In this document: positions 1-11,280 of the stretch, one piece after another
Position numbering within the stretch: position 1 is the stretch's first letter
Layout of the letters: the number at the start of each line of letters is the position of its first letter
Source of the DNA: Toxonevra muliebris
Taxonomy: Eukaryota; Arthropoda; Insecta; Diptera; Pallopteridae
Length of the DNA stretch: 64,000 nt
Assembly: GCA_963691655.1 (NCBI GenBank)
Contig: OY829328.1
Span: 71,428,400-71,492,399 of the forward strand
Direction of reading: 5' to 3'
Position numbers and translations under genes: made by a program
Notes under the pieces: generated by a model
Told to the model about the DNA's origin: nothing
Database searches by the model: none
The model's input: only the letters and a program-made list of their open reading frames with translations

Positions 1-696
1 TTTATAAAAAAATAAAAAAAATGCCACAATTATAAAGTGATTATTTTGCAGATATTCGGGAATCCGTGAATTAAGTACGAGACCAGTTGTAGGTTCTCGG
101 ATAAGCCGATTCGACTTCTACTTTGACCTGACAGCGAATTTGTAATCAGCGCCTAAAATTACTTCAAAAAACTCTATTGTCAACTAAATTCCAAAACCTT
201 GTAGTCCTGTGTGATTGAAGGAGTCTAAAAAAAAAAAGGTAACTTGAATCAAAATGTTAAACTTTTTGTTTTACATGCTTAAAAAAATTGTACATTATAG
301 TGTACAAATTCACGCCACTCTAATGTACAATAAATAATTTGGTTACTATTGTGTACAAAAGACATGAAAGGTTGATGATTTTTGAATTATTTTCTGAGGG
401 TGTTAAAAAAATTGTGATAGTGTTGATTTGTTTTTTGTTTTTCAACAAACGAAAAAATAACAAGGTCCTGAAAGTGGATGCTGATAGAGCTCGAGAAAAA
501 AAATTATACTCGGCTTTTTAAAAGTATGCGCGTCTAAATTTTCTTTTACGTGGTTTGGGCCCATTGTCCATTTGCCCATTTCTAACAGATTAAGTATAAT
601 AAACCATAAGATAACTCGTTAGTTTTGCATCAGAGCTTGTTTGTATGTTCAGCAACATATTGTAGAATTTTCCGTAGAATATTTTCTTCCTACATA
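1..696. other. AT-rich spacer, no gene seen
   Basis: No coding sequence with recognisable similarity. A 60-codon ATG frame at 339-521 is low-complexity Lys/Phe-rich and has no supporting context. A short inverted repeat (ttgtaca / tgtacaa around tatag) lies at 288-307. Confidence 0.6.
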
Positions 697-700
697 TTAA

Positions 701-773
701 CCCTTTGGCACCCACCATTATGGGTCTTTTTTGCCTTTTTCGAAAAAGTTTCTTTTTGACCCATTAACGAGGG
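701..773. mobile_element. 73 bp TTAA-flanked mini-element (piggyBac-like MITE remnant)
   Basis: TTAA stands on both sides (697-700 and 774-777). The ends start CCCT and finish AGGG, and inner inverted segments (cacccaccattatgggt, gacccatt) give hairpin potential. TTAA target duplications with CCC-starting ends are typical of the piggyBac superfamily. At this size it is a remnant or minimal MITE. It resembles the TTAA-flanked elements at 7625, 31858, 34310 and 37284, but a chance palindrome is not excluded. Confidence 0.35.
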
Positions 774-777
774 TTAA

Positions 778-1470
778 TATGTTCAAGAAATATGTTGCCC
801 ATAAAATTTTACTATAGGTCACTGAACAACAAAAATTTCTATACTTGACTTTAGTAAAAATAAACCCAAATTCCAAACATTTTTCAAATTTTCACCTTTT
901 ATACTTAGTAGAACAAGTGTGTTTTTAAAAGTATTTTCTAAACTAAAAGTATTTTGCAAAATTTTTTTCTCGAATTTTTACTCCTTTCATGCATTTTGGT
1001 CATTATAATGTACAACATTCCAAAAGCTCTACAGTCTTTCCCAAAAATTCTTTAATAATTGTTTTGGTTTTTATTCTTAACAAAGACCAAATCTACGAAT
1101 ATAAAACAACAAAAAAAAAAAGTTGAGAAGAAAGGGTTAAGTCAATACAAAGTCAGGGTGCAAAAATAAAAAAAATCTGCCCATGACCATGCCCACCTCC
1201 CATACAACATGATTGTAAAAAAAGTGAATATTTTCTTTTTTATATAAAGTTTATATTAATGTATTGTGAAAGTCCTTTTCCCTCCCCTTCCCCACAAAAA
1301 AAAACACACATTAAGGGCGTATCAATTTTTTTTTTTAAGAAAAATTCTATATTCGATCCGAATCAACTTGCTGAAGTAGGGCAAAAAAATGGATCTTACC
1401 CCCCACGTAAAATTCGTAGGTTTAGATTTTTATTTGATTATGCTTGCTATTAGTATATATCAAATATAGC
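778..1470. other. AT-rich spacer, nothing recognised
   Basis: Homopolymer A and T runs and no supported gene. A 64-codon frame at 1259-1453 runs through poly-A/poly-T and has no domain features. Confidence 0.6.
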
Positions 1471-1473
1471 TTA

Positions 1474-2127
1474 TACTATGTTCCCACTGAACCGAAATTG
1501 CGTGGTTTCGACCATTTCCGTGGTTTCGGCTGAAACTGCGTTGAAATGCTCAGTTTCGGCATATAAAAATATGTAAAGCGAAATCACGGAAATGAGGTGG
1601 TTTCAACGAAACCGCATTCGAAACCACGGAAAAATCTAATGCAACTATGAATGTGTTCACTGAAATGAATTTGCTCTGACATTTATATTTTGCTTTGCTT
1701 ACAACTTGATTAATGTGGAAAAACGAAAATATTAAAAAAGTGATTTGTGTAGCGCGCGGGAAAAGTAGCTTATAGCCCAAGTATGGGCAGAAAAGATGAA
1801 GGAGCTGTGTAGGGCAAAAAGAAAACGGCCATACATTAAAATAAATGACGGAGGAGCTGCGGCAGCATATGTAGTGACTGCGGTTGAAGTGAAAAAAATA
1901 ACAATTAAAGCTTTCTCCTATACACTTTTATTTCGTTGTTAAATATTTCGTTTATCATTTTGATTAGGAATAATTATATTAGTCGCCGGCATTCTACAAC
2001 AAGAAATTAACAATGAACTGTCAAATGAAACCATAATCGAAACCAGCTGAACCAATGTAAACGATTGCAGTTTCGTTTGAAACCATTTGCCGAAACTACG
2101 CAATTTTGGCTCAATGGGAACATGGTA
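1474..2127. mobile_element. 654 bp TTA-flanked MITE, copy A
   Basis: The terminal inverted repeat begins TACTATGTTCCCACTGA at the left and its complement ends the right side (tcaatgggaacatggta). The element is flanked by the trinucleotide TTA at 1471-1473 and 2128-2130. A second copy lies at 15334-15965 in the opposite orientation with the same TTA flanks. Subterminal sequence is full of short repeats of a gtttcgg / ccgaaac motif. No transposase is encoded. A 3 bp TWA target duplication is characteristic of PIF/Harbinger elements, but the TIR start is not the usual one for that group, so the superfamily is an inference. Confidence 0.75.
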
Positions 2128-2130
2128 TTA

Positions 2131-4140
2131 GATTGCTTTCTCTTACCAAGCGTTCTAACATTGATCGACTTTAAAGGGTCTCACATAAAAAACTTGCCAA
2201 AAACAGATGCCACCCTAATATTTTTAAAATATGACATTCAGATAATTATTAGTAAAAAAAAAATGAGAAAAAGAAAAAACAAAGTTTGGAGCTAATGGAA
2301 AAAATGATTTTTGTCTACTTTTCAACCACTGTGCGGTATCCTCTTCCAAAAAAAAATGTCGTAGAAAAAATAATGTTGCACTATGTAACCCAACAGAATG
2401 TGAGTTTTCGTCTTGTCATCTTTCACACACAGAATACATTCCCACACCTTGGACGGACTAAATTTGTTGATGTGATGTCTGGACTACATAGTAATAAAGT
2501 TTAAGTAACATTTTAATGACTAAATTAACTACTAAACTTGCGAAAATTATTGAAAAAGTTGAGCAAAATCGCAACTGTAAACACCTCACACCACCTTTTA
2601 TTAATTCTTAAAAATATCACATTTGGTCTGAAAGGTCTCTGAAGAACCAACAGACCAGGCCAATAACAAAAAAGTTATTATACTTTTAAAATATTTAACA
2701 CATACCTACCATTTTTTAAAAACGATAATGCACAAACACACAAAACAAAAAAAGAAGTTAAAATGCGCGAAAACGGAAACAAAAGAAATGTAGAGAATAT
2801 ATCAAAAAAAAAAAAGAAAAAAATAAGTGCAAAAATATAAACGGTCTGTCAATCAATCACTTCACTTGTATAGAATTGATTAAATTGCCTGGCTACAACG
2901 ACAACTCAACGATGCCGTCGTTGTTTGCGCAAAAAGCCAATATGAAGTTTTTCAAAATTATATTCTTTCTTTTGTCAAAATAAGAGAAGATCAAGAAACC
3001 GGTTTTGCTTCGTTCTATAGATTTAGAATTCGTCGTAACAGAAAGACAGCACTTCTTGAACAAGCGTTAACAATGCCGCCGTGCACTAATAATTCAAAAT
3101 GTAACGTATTCTTCTTTTTAAAGTTTCTTTTTATTATTCTTTATTTTCTGTTTTTTTTTTTTTTTCTCTGACAAATTTTATAAAATCTGACTTTATGACT
3201 ACTTTATTTTCTGGAATTTTTTTATTATGATTTTTTTGTTGTTAGCAGGAAGTTATATAGCAAAGTAGCTAGCAACTAGCTATCCGGTCTAATTGGTAGC
3301 AGTTAGTTGCTAAATCGCTCATTTGCGACTATACCGTCATAACTACAAATTTTAAATATTTCAGAAAACTCTTTAAGTTGTAAATTTTATAGATTTTATA
3401 CGAATGGAAGAACAATTAATTTGCTTTTTAGGTTGGGGGGTTTGTAAAGAAGATCACTGATATATAGCCAGTTGAAGAAGGCACCTCCAAATGGTTGATT
3501 CGGCCATCATTAGCTCAAAAATTTCAAATTTTTTTCAAATTTTGAGTTATGACAGTTTAGTAAATTCAGATTTTTTTTAAGTTTTATACAAATTCCTTGT
3601 CATGTTTTTCTCTTTTCAAATGCCAACGCATTGTAAATGATATCAAAGGGGGGGATTTGCAAAACAAAAAGGCGTTAAGTTTCCAAAAAAAAAAAAAAAA
3701 AAAAAAAAAAAGAAGCAAAAAATATAAAGCTTTAAAAGGTAAACTGACGTCAACGCTAAAGTAAATATGCATGTGAATGGTAGAATAAAAAAAAGTGAAT
3801 GTGTTTGTTTCCATGTATGCTCCCATGTATAAATTTGCTAAGTCAAAAATGTCAGATGACGTTATGTGCTCTTTTTATAGAAGCGGGGAAGGGCTTTCAG
3901 TTTTGGTATCACGCTTGCTAATTATTTAGTGTTTGCCGAAAAGAACTAAGCAGATAATAATAATAAAAACAAACAGGCAAGGAACAATGTACTTCGTTAT
4001 CTTTGGTCTTTAAGCTGTAAGCGCTTTCTGGCATAAATATTAATGATGAATAAGTTCAAGTTATTTGAAAACAAGTGCATATTTAAGCAGCTAAGTTAGT
4101 TATATTAAATTTTTTTTTAAAGGGTATTAAAAGTATTTTA
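2131..4140. other. AT-rich spacer with homopolymer runs
   Basis: No gene supported. Contents: long T run near 3150-3165, a purine run of nearly 30 A near 3686-3711, and a palindrome around 3268-3285 (gtagctagcaactagcta). A short motif near 3317-3345 (atttgcgacta...cgtcataact) recurs near 9635-9658. Several 70-80 codon frames run through homopolymers and are not credible. Confidence 0.55.
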
Positions 4141-4199
4141 AATTTTAGCAAATAAGCTCATTTATTAAACCATTTATATTTTCAATTTTTAGCATTTTG

Positions 4200-7100
4200 G
4201 ACGGTTGATTGCTCTTTCGAATTTTAATCCAAAAAGTAAATTGTACGCTTATTTTTTTACCACTCTTCAGAATATCAAATATTCAGAAAAGTTTCTCATA
4301 TGACGGTTTTACTCTAGGAGTCTTAATCTCAAATTACATGCCATGGAAAGGCAATGAATTTGCAAATGATGCTCCTAATATTGAATTGGTATACATAGAT
4401 TGAGTTATTTTAGTTGGGGCTGGTTTACACGTACCACCAACTAGGTCCATAGTAGTATAAATTGATTATAAAAAATTTAAAAATAATTTTGAATTACAAA
4501 TCTTAAGCTCCATAAAGTCGGAATTTTCTACAATGCGATCAATTACTGGTTAATTGGTATTTTTACATAAATACTAAGTTAGATGTATGCAAACTTTTAC
4601 CACTTTTTAAAATATCAACTATTCAGAAGGAGTTTTAATCTCAAATTACATGCCATGTAAAGGCAGAAAATTTGCAAAATGATGCTCTAAATATTGAATA
4701 GGTATACATAGATTAAGTTATTGTAGTTGGGGCTGCTTTACACGAATCAACAACTAGGTCCATAGTAGAACAAATTGATTATAAAAAATTTAGAAATAAT
4801 TTTGAATTACAAATCTTAAGCTCCATAAACTCGAACCTTCCTAGAATGCGATCAACTAACCAGATATTCGAATTTTTACATAAATACTAAGTTAGATGTA
4901 AGCAAATTTTTACCACTTTTCAGAATATCGAATTTTCAGAAGGAGTCTTAATCTCAAATTATATACCATGAAAAGGCAGAGAATTTGCAAATGATGCCCC
5001 AAATATTGAATAGGTACACATAGATTGAATTTTTGTGGTTGGGGCTGGTTTACACGAATAACCAACTCGATCCATAGTAGTATAAATTGATTATAAAAAA
5101 TTTAGAAATAATTTTGAATTACAAATCTTAAGCTCCATAAACTCGAACCTTCCTAGAATGCGATCAACTTACCAGATATTCGAATTTTTACATAAATACT
5201 AAGTTAGATGTATGCAAATTTTTTGAATTACAAATTTTAAGCTCCATAAACTCGAACCTTCCTAGAATGCAATCAATTAATTATTCGAATTTTTACATAA
5301 ATACTAAGTTAGATGTATGCAAACTTTTACCACTTTTCAAAATATCAAATATTCAGAAGGAGTCTTAATCTCAAATTACATTCCATGAAAAGGCAGTGAA
5401 TTTGCAAAATGATGCTCCAAATATTCAATAAAGTTGTTATCTAGTGACTATGACTTCAAATGGAAGTCCACTTGAGTCCATGGTGATAAACATTCATGGT
5501 AAACAGCTAAAAAAAAAACAATTTTAAAACACAAATTATGGATGTCAGAATCTCAAGCTTTTTAAACTCTAAACCTCGTAGGAGGCAATCGTCGGTTGAT
5601 TGGGTTTCCGAAATTTTTACATAAACAATTAGATGTGTATAAACCCACCACTTGAGTCCATTGCCATAAAAATTTACAATAAATTTAAGAAAAATATTAG
5701 AAATGCAATTCGTGTAAATGAGAATCTCAAGCTCCATAAAATTTTATTTCAATTGATTAGTTCCTTCGAATATAGACATAAGCATTTACATGTGCGCCAA
5801 CTTTTACCACTCTTCAAAATACCAAATATTCAGAAAAGTTTCTCATATGACGGTTTTACTCTAGGAGTCTTAATCTCAAATTACATGCCATAGAAAGGCA
5901 ATGAATTTGCAAATGATGCTCCAAACGTTGAATAGGTATGCATAGATTAAGTTATTGTGCTTGGGGCTGCTTTACACGAATCACCAACTAGGTGCATAGT
6001 AATATATACTAATTATAAAAAATCTGGAAACAACTTTAAATTGCAAATCTCAAGTTCCATAAACTCTAATCATCTTAGAAAGCGGCCAGTTAACCGGACA
6101 TTCGAATTTTTACATAAATACTTAGTTAGATGTATGCAAACTTTTACCACTTTTCAAAATATCAAGTTTTCAGAAAAGTTTCTCATTTGGCAATTTTATT
6201 CTTGGAGTCTTAATCTCAAATTACATGCCATGAAAAGGCAGAGAATTTGCAAATGATGCTCCAAATATTGAATAGGTACACATAGATTGAATTTTTGTGG
6301 TTGGGGCTGCTTTACACGAATCACCAACTAGGTCCATAGTAGTATAAATTGATAACAAATTTTGAATTACGAATCTTAAGCTCAATAAACTCGAGCCTTC
6401 CTAGGATGCAGTTAACTAACCGGGCATTCGTATTTTTAAATAAAAACTTTGATGTACGCCAACTTTTACCACTCTTCAGAATATCAAATATTAAGAAAAG
6501 TTTCTCATATGACGGTTTTACTCTAGGAGTCTTAATCTCAAATTACATGCCATGAAAAGGCAATGAATTTGCAAATGATGCTCCGAATAGGTGTTGATTG
6601 GTTACAAATATTTCACATGAATCGACGATTGGATCCTTTGTAAAAACAGACATCGTAAATTAAAAGAATAAAATTAGAAATGCAAATCACAAATTTAGAA
6701 GTGCCAAAATCTCAAAAATATTTTTTTTTTTTTTTAACTCAGCAGTAGCTCAGAAATAAGTAGGCTTAAAACTGCAAGCTCTTCTAGAAAGCGATCGTTT
6801 GTTTAGTCTTTCCAATTCTTATATTAATTACTGAGATGTGCGCAAATTTTTACCACTCTTCAGAATATCAAATAATCAGAAAAGTTTCTCATATTACGCT
6901 TTTCAAAATTATTCTAGGAGCTTTGATCTTAAATTGCATGCCACGAAAAGACAATGAACTTGCAAATGATGCTCCGAATTGGAACATTATTAGTGATAAA
7001 AAATTAAGAAGAAAAATTTTGAACATACAAATTATGAGTTTCAGAAACTAAAACTGCGACCTTTAACCATAAATTTCCTAGAAATCTGTCAGTTGATTGA

Positions 7101-7330
7101 ATTCTCGAAAATTGTTCATAAATATGTAGTTATGTAAATGTACGCAAATTTTTTACCACTCTTCAGAATATTAAATATTCAAAAGAGCTTCTCAAGTGGC
7201 GTTTTTACTCTAGGAGTTTTAATCTCAAATTACATGCCATGGAAAGGCAATGAATTTGCAAATGATGCTCCAAATATTGAATACATACAAAGAGATTCTA
7301 TTGGCTTCGATGCTACATACAGATGACTAC
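4200..7330 (+). repeat. Tandem satellite-like array, ~10 diverged units of about 300-480 bp
   Basis: The marker ttttaccac(t)cttcagaatatc recurs near 4251, 4594, 4909, 5320, 5800, 6140, 6462, 6846 and 7150, giving irregular periods of about 300-480 bp. Each unit also carries aaatttgcaaatgatgctcc and catagattga(g)tt-like blocks. Two subtypes alternate: full units with a block reading tttctcatatgacggtttta, and units lacking it (about 4600-5400), where attcagaaggagtc is a direct joint. In full units one plus-strand frame encodes a repeated peptide (QKSFSYDGFTLGVLISNYMP), but other copies contain stops just after it. I read it as a degenerating satellite rather than a gene family. Confidence 0.85.
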
Positions 7331-7469
7331 TTGATGCTATGGTGAAAAGCATAAAGTATTAGAAACGAATACTAATTATTAATTTCTGAGCTTCAAAAGC
7401 TCAAGTGCTAGACCATGGTTCACACTTTTTTTGGTTTATCTCCCTTCTTTTTAATAATAGGGTCAGGTC

Positions 7470-8256
7470 AGGGTAGTCAGATTTTTTATCTAAAAAATCA
7501 GTACATTGGACTTGAATTTAAAACAAAAATCAGTACAAAGCAAAAAAGTGAACAATAAACTGTTCAGTGGAATCGAAAAAATTGCACATTTTTTCTACAG
7601 TGGGGAATGTTCCACTACCCTTAACCCTCTACTGCACGAATTACCATATTAACCCAATAGAGTTGTTATGATATATTTTGCTTAGTCGTAAAAAATGCAA
7701 ATTTGCAAGAATTCATTTAAGAAAGAATCATTTTCATGATTTTAAGTGTTTTAAAAAAAAATAATTTTCGTCAAAATCTAATAAATAAATATATTTAGTA
7801 ATATTTAATTTCAGAATCTAAAATATAATTTTTGCCAGCTTTTTGAATTGCAACTTTTTACAAAGTAGATAAGCTGACGAATCACCTTAATTTTTTTGAT
7901 TTCGTTAGCAATTAATTTATTGATACTTAATATATTGTTTGCTTCTGGCCTTTAAACAAAAATTTATGTCTTAAAAAAATAAACAGGAATATATGAAAAG
8001 CCATATATGGCTTCCTATACAGTAGAGGGTTAGGGTTAACATTCATTAAATTTTTCATCAATAGAACTTTAAAGTAGATAAAAATGATAAGAGGATCAAA
8101 AATGATAGGATTAGAAGACTCAGTACTCAAATAATGCAAAATCCAAAAATGGATAGATTTGCGAACTGATTTCAAAATTTTAAAATCAGTCTTACAAAAA
8201 AAAAAAAACAAGAAAATTAGTACATGTACTGATTGACTAAATCAGTACGTCTGTCT
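7470..8256. repeat. Dispersed 'atcagtac' repeat element, copy 1 (interrupted)
   Basis: Begins near agggtagtcagattt and ends with the self-complementary block tgtactgattgactaaatcagtacgtctg. Repeats of aaatcagtaca lie inside. A related copy at 18361-18838 ends with an almost identical block (tgtactgatcaaatcagtacgtctgg). The TTAA-flanked MITE at 7625-8029 is inserted in this copy. Boundaries are approximate and I see no clear target duplication. Confidence 0.5.
7625..8029. mobile_element. 405 bp TTAA-flanked MITE (piggyBac-like)
   Basis: The left end CCCTCTACTGCACG is preceded by TTAA at 7621-7624. The right end, ...TACAGTAGAGGG, is followed by TTAG (8030-8033), a one-base decay of TTAA. The first 10 bp of the two ends are perfect inverted repeats. 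Non-coding inside. TTAA targeting and a CCC-starting TIR fit piggyBac-derived MITEs. Confidence 0.65.
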
Positions 8257-8261
8257 ACTAC

Positions 8262-8847
8262 TACTACTGTCTGTCTACTACTTTGGGGTCGAGTGGTTTT
8301 GATAGGATTTTTTCTACTAAAAGGAAAAATATGCATGAAATTGCTCTATCTGGTTTAGTTGCTTGTATATTTTTGCCAAAAACGCAGTTAATGATAATTT
8401 AAGTTTCATTCATAAATAAAAAATACCTAGAATCAACTTAGGGTACCAATATGGGATAAAATGAAAGGAGAGGACAATCTATTCAATTTAAAACCATTTA
8501 TCAAATGTTCTTTTAAAATTTTATTCTCCAAAATACTTGACGATTTCTAAAGAATTATTTAAAAATTTGTATATATTGAGGCCTGAAGTAGTCAGTGACT
8601 CATACTTATATTTTTTCTCACTAGCTTTTTTGGTTCAATATAAAAATAAATTTAAAGTTTCTCTCTCCTGTCCAGACGTTTCAGGTCCATAAAGTTTTAC
8701 TATATTTGGTCTCTAGTTTCTTTATGTGCATCAATTTTTCCATGTGTTAAAAAAAAAAAAACGTTTAGTCTGAATTTTTCCTTCAATCCATTGAGAATAA
8801 AAATTGAGTTTTTGCGTGAAAAAAAAAGAATCGCTTAACTTTAAACC
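8262..8847. other. AT-rich spacer, nothing recognised
   Basis: A short ctactactactgtctgtctacta microrepeat lies near 8258-8281. Otherwise homopolymers and no gene. Confidence 0.6.
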
Positions 8848-9112
8848 TTGACAACCTCGATAGTGTAGAGCACTAGACTTTCATCCGGGAGCTTCGGGTT
8901 CGGTTCCCGTCTTCGTCTGTTGGTTATTTCTCATAACCTTCTTATATTCACTACAGATATGAAGTGTATAAGTTTACAAGTATATCTCTTAGTAGGCCAC
9001 AACGCCGTTCGGAATCGGCGTTAAGCTGTAGGTCCAACTATGTAGTATCACAATGGGCCGTTCAGGCTTAAGTGTGTCTCTCGACAGCCATTCTAACCTA
9101 AACTAACTTTAA
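8848..9112 (+). repeat. tRNA-derived SINE (Glu-like head)
   Basis: The 5' ~75 bp resembles a tRNA. An anticodon-loop-like ctagactttcatccggga is followed by a near-consensus RNA polymerase III B box gggttcggttcc at 8896-8907. The head resembles tRNA-Glu (CTTTCA loop). No matching acceptor stem is visible, so it is not a functional tRNA gene. About 190 bp of unrelated body follows, including the stem-loop aacgccgttcggaatcggcgtt. This head-plus-body layout is that of a tRNA-SINE. A second Glu-like head lies at 31,695-31,785 on the other strand. Confidence 0.65.
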
Positions 9113-9689
9113 ACCTTAGACGAATGGAAACCATAACCATGTGACCATTTGTTTTTCGGCTAATATCAGATAGCCGAAGCAGGTTTAAAAAATAGGTTTA
9201 GGTAGGACTGTTAGGCGCCAAATGAAACACCACATTGCCGTAAAATTACCACGGAAAATTGAAACGTGCTTCCCTTTTTTCATGCCAAAATTCAATTTTT
9301 TTTCCTAGAGTTTTAAAAATTGTGAGAAAACAAAAGTTTTATTCTTGTGAAATTTTACATGGATAACTTCGTGTAAGGCTTAGAGCATGTGAACAGTTGC
9401 CAAAAAAGTTCAAGGTAAACATTTTGAATTAGGCAAGCTACAGAAATAGGTACTGAAGATATGAGAACAAAATAAAATGTGTACTCTTAAAAACTTCGAA
9501 GTTATCAAGTTCAAAATTATGACCGTATCTCATTACACAGTGTTACAAAATTTAGTGAAGTGGAAATACCTGGGAAGTTATACTATTCTGAAATGGTCTT
9601 ACTTCCCAGGTATTTTTTACTGTCGCACCGTGTTATTTGCGACTAATGCGTCATAACTAAAAGTTTGAAATTTTTAGTTATTGATGCAG
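9113..9689. other. Spacer with a perfect 15 bp hairpin
   Basis: Arms aaatacctgggaagt (9564-9578) and its exact complement (9601-9615) are separated by 22 bp. Weaker outer inverted similarity extends from about 9510 to 9680, so this may be a small palindromic MITE. No gene seen. Confidence 0.55.
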
Positions 9690-10300
9690 AATGATGTTAG
9701 AAAACATTCTGTTGAAGTTTTTCCAATCTTCTTCTCTCTATTTTGTTGTTGCTTTTCCTCTGTTGATACTCTCTACACTAATCGACACAAACACGACTTA
9801 GTACACGTATATGTATAACACATGAAAGGAAAGTTCAGTTATATGCAATCAAGCCGAGACTTCGATATCGACTCTCTCACTAAAGCACATGCGATAAAAC
9901 TGCGAGAAGTCGTCTCTCTGCTTGATCCTATGTAGCTAAATAACAACTGCATAGCTTCGTTTCTTACTGGTTTTGTTAGAGTGCAACAAAAACGCGATTT
10001 GTTGAAGCTTTTGCACTCTTCCTCTTTCTAAAGCTTTTTTTCTGTTGATACTCTCTACACTTATCGGCACAAACACGACGTAGTACATGTATAAAACACA
10101 TGAGAAGAAAACAGCTTTATGCAATTAAGCTCTCTCACAAAAGCACATTGAGAAAAAACAGCAAGAAGTCGACTCTCTGCATGATTGTATGCAGCCGATC
10201 CCCATATGACTTCGTTCGCTCAACACTAACAATAGCATAACTTCGTTTCTTATTAGGTTCGTATGAGTACAACAACAACACGACTTTCGTTGCAAAATTT
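9690..10300. repeat. ~275 bp tandem duplication, about 2.2 units
   Basis: The block ctgttgatactctctacac occurs near 9759 and 10040, and gcata(g/a)cttcgtttcttact/a near 9949 and 10223, both about 275 bp apart. A third partial unit ends near 10300. A dispersed fragment of the same unit (ttcgtatgagtgcaacaacaa) lies near 42880-42900. The units diverge by many substitutions and small indels. Non-coding. Confidence 0.75.
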
Positions 10301-10396
10301 TTGATTTACCCTCGCTAAAGAAGTTTCACTTCAAAAACATCAGTGGTTTACAAGATGGAATTTGAGGGTAAATGTATCGTTTTTGCTTTTAAATTA

Positions 10397-11278
10397 CCAC
10401 CTTGATCAAAAAATTCCCGGAATAACCACCGCGTGGCGCTCCCATCGTTCCGATTTGAGTTCTGTTTTTATTTGTTTGGTACATCTGTTGTTGATATTCC
10501 CTTTAAATCTTAGCGTCATAGCTTGACATTAGCAAAAGTTACATAGCCAAGAGTACATCTATCTCTGTGTGTGTTGGCGATTTTTTACAATTTTATTAAA
10601 TTGTATTGTATTAAATTTTGCATAAAAAATGGATTTAATGGTGCGCGAACGTTGGAAATGTTAGAAAAGTGTTTCTGCAACGATTCTCTAAAGAAAACGG
10701 TCGTTTACCAGTGGCACGAGTGGTTCAAAAGTGGTCGTGAGTCATCATCGAAGATGATGAACGCAGTGGCAGGCCATCGACATGGAAAACCAACGAAAAC
10801 GTTGATAAAGTAAAAGAAATTATTTGAGCGTTATGAGGCGTTTGCGTGAAGCAATTCGCCGAAAGTGACCAGAATTGTGGACAGAAAACTCGTGGATTTT
10901 GCACCACGATAACGCACCGTCGCACAGTGCCATCATTATTCGTAATTTTTTGACGAAAAATGCAACAAATACCATCCAACAGCCACCGAATTCACCTGAT
11001 TCGGCTACCTGTGACTTCTTTCTGTTCAATCGAGTTAAAAAACCATTACGGGGAACGCGTTTCCGCAGTCGAGAGGAAGTAATGGAAAAATCGCAGGAAG
11101 CACTGATGGACATACCGAAAACCGAATATAAAAAATGTTTCTAGGATTGGATCAAACGCTGGCATAAGTGTGTTGCAGTCGATGGGGATTACTTTGAAGC
11201 GGACAATATAGTTTTAGATGAATAAACTTGTATTTTTAATTTTCTGAATAAATTCCGGGAACTTTTTGATCAAGGTGG
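10397..11278 (+). mobile_element. Internally deleted mariner element (882 bp)
   Basis: Terminal inverted repeats start CCACCTTGATCAAAAAATTC at the left, with the complement (...actttttgatcaaggtgg) at the right. TA dinucleotides flank it at 10395-10396 and 11279-11280, the mariner/Tc1 target duplication. Full-length mariners are about 1.3 kb. The missing ~0.4 kb lies between about 10815 and 10870 in the middle of the transposase. Confidence 0.92.
10571..11225 (+). pseudogene. Mariner transposase remnant, central part deleted
   Basis: The first part (from about 10610) encodes a mariner N-terminal helix-turn-helix segment (IKNGFNGARTLEMLEKCF... VVYQWHEWFKSGRES). A +1 shift near 10745 moves the DDERSGRPS linker into another frame, which stops near 10827. 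The second part, from about 10875, carries the catalytic motif HHDNAPSH and SPDSATCDFFLF, with D34D spacing typical of mariner. It has an in-frame TAG at 11142-11144 and then WIKRWHKCVAVDGDYFE up to a TAA at 11223-11225. The segment with the first catalytic aspartate is gone. It cannot make active transposase, but both TIRs remain, so it could have been mobilised in trans. Confidence 0.9.
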
Positions 11279-11280
11279 TA

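Noticed and set aside
339..521. 60-codon ORF with a hydrophobic middle
   Set aside because: Chance-length frame in AT-rich DNA; no neighbours, no recognisable motif.
4209..7326. Family of tandem small genes encoding a shared peptide
   Set aside because: Other units in the same array carry stops directly in the peptide region or lack half of it, and unit spacing is irregular. A satellite explains it better; left as a testable finding.
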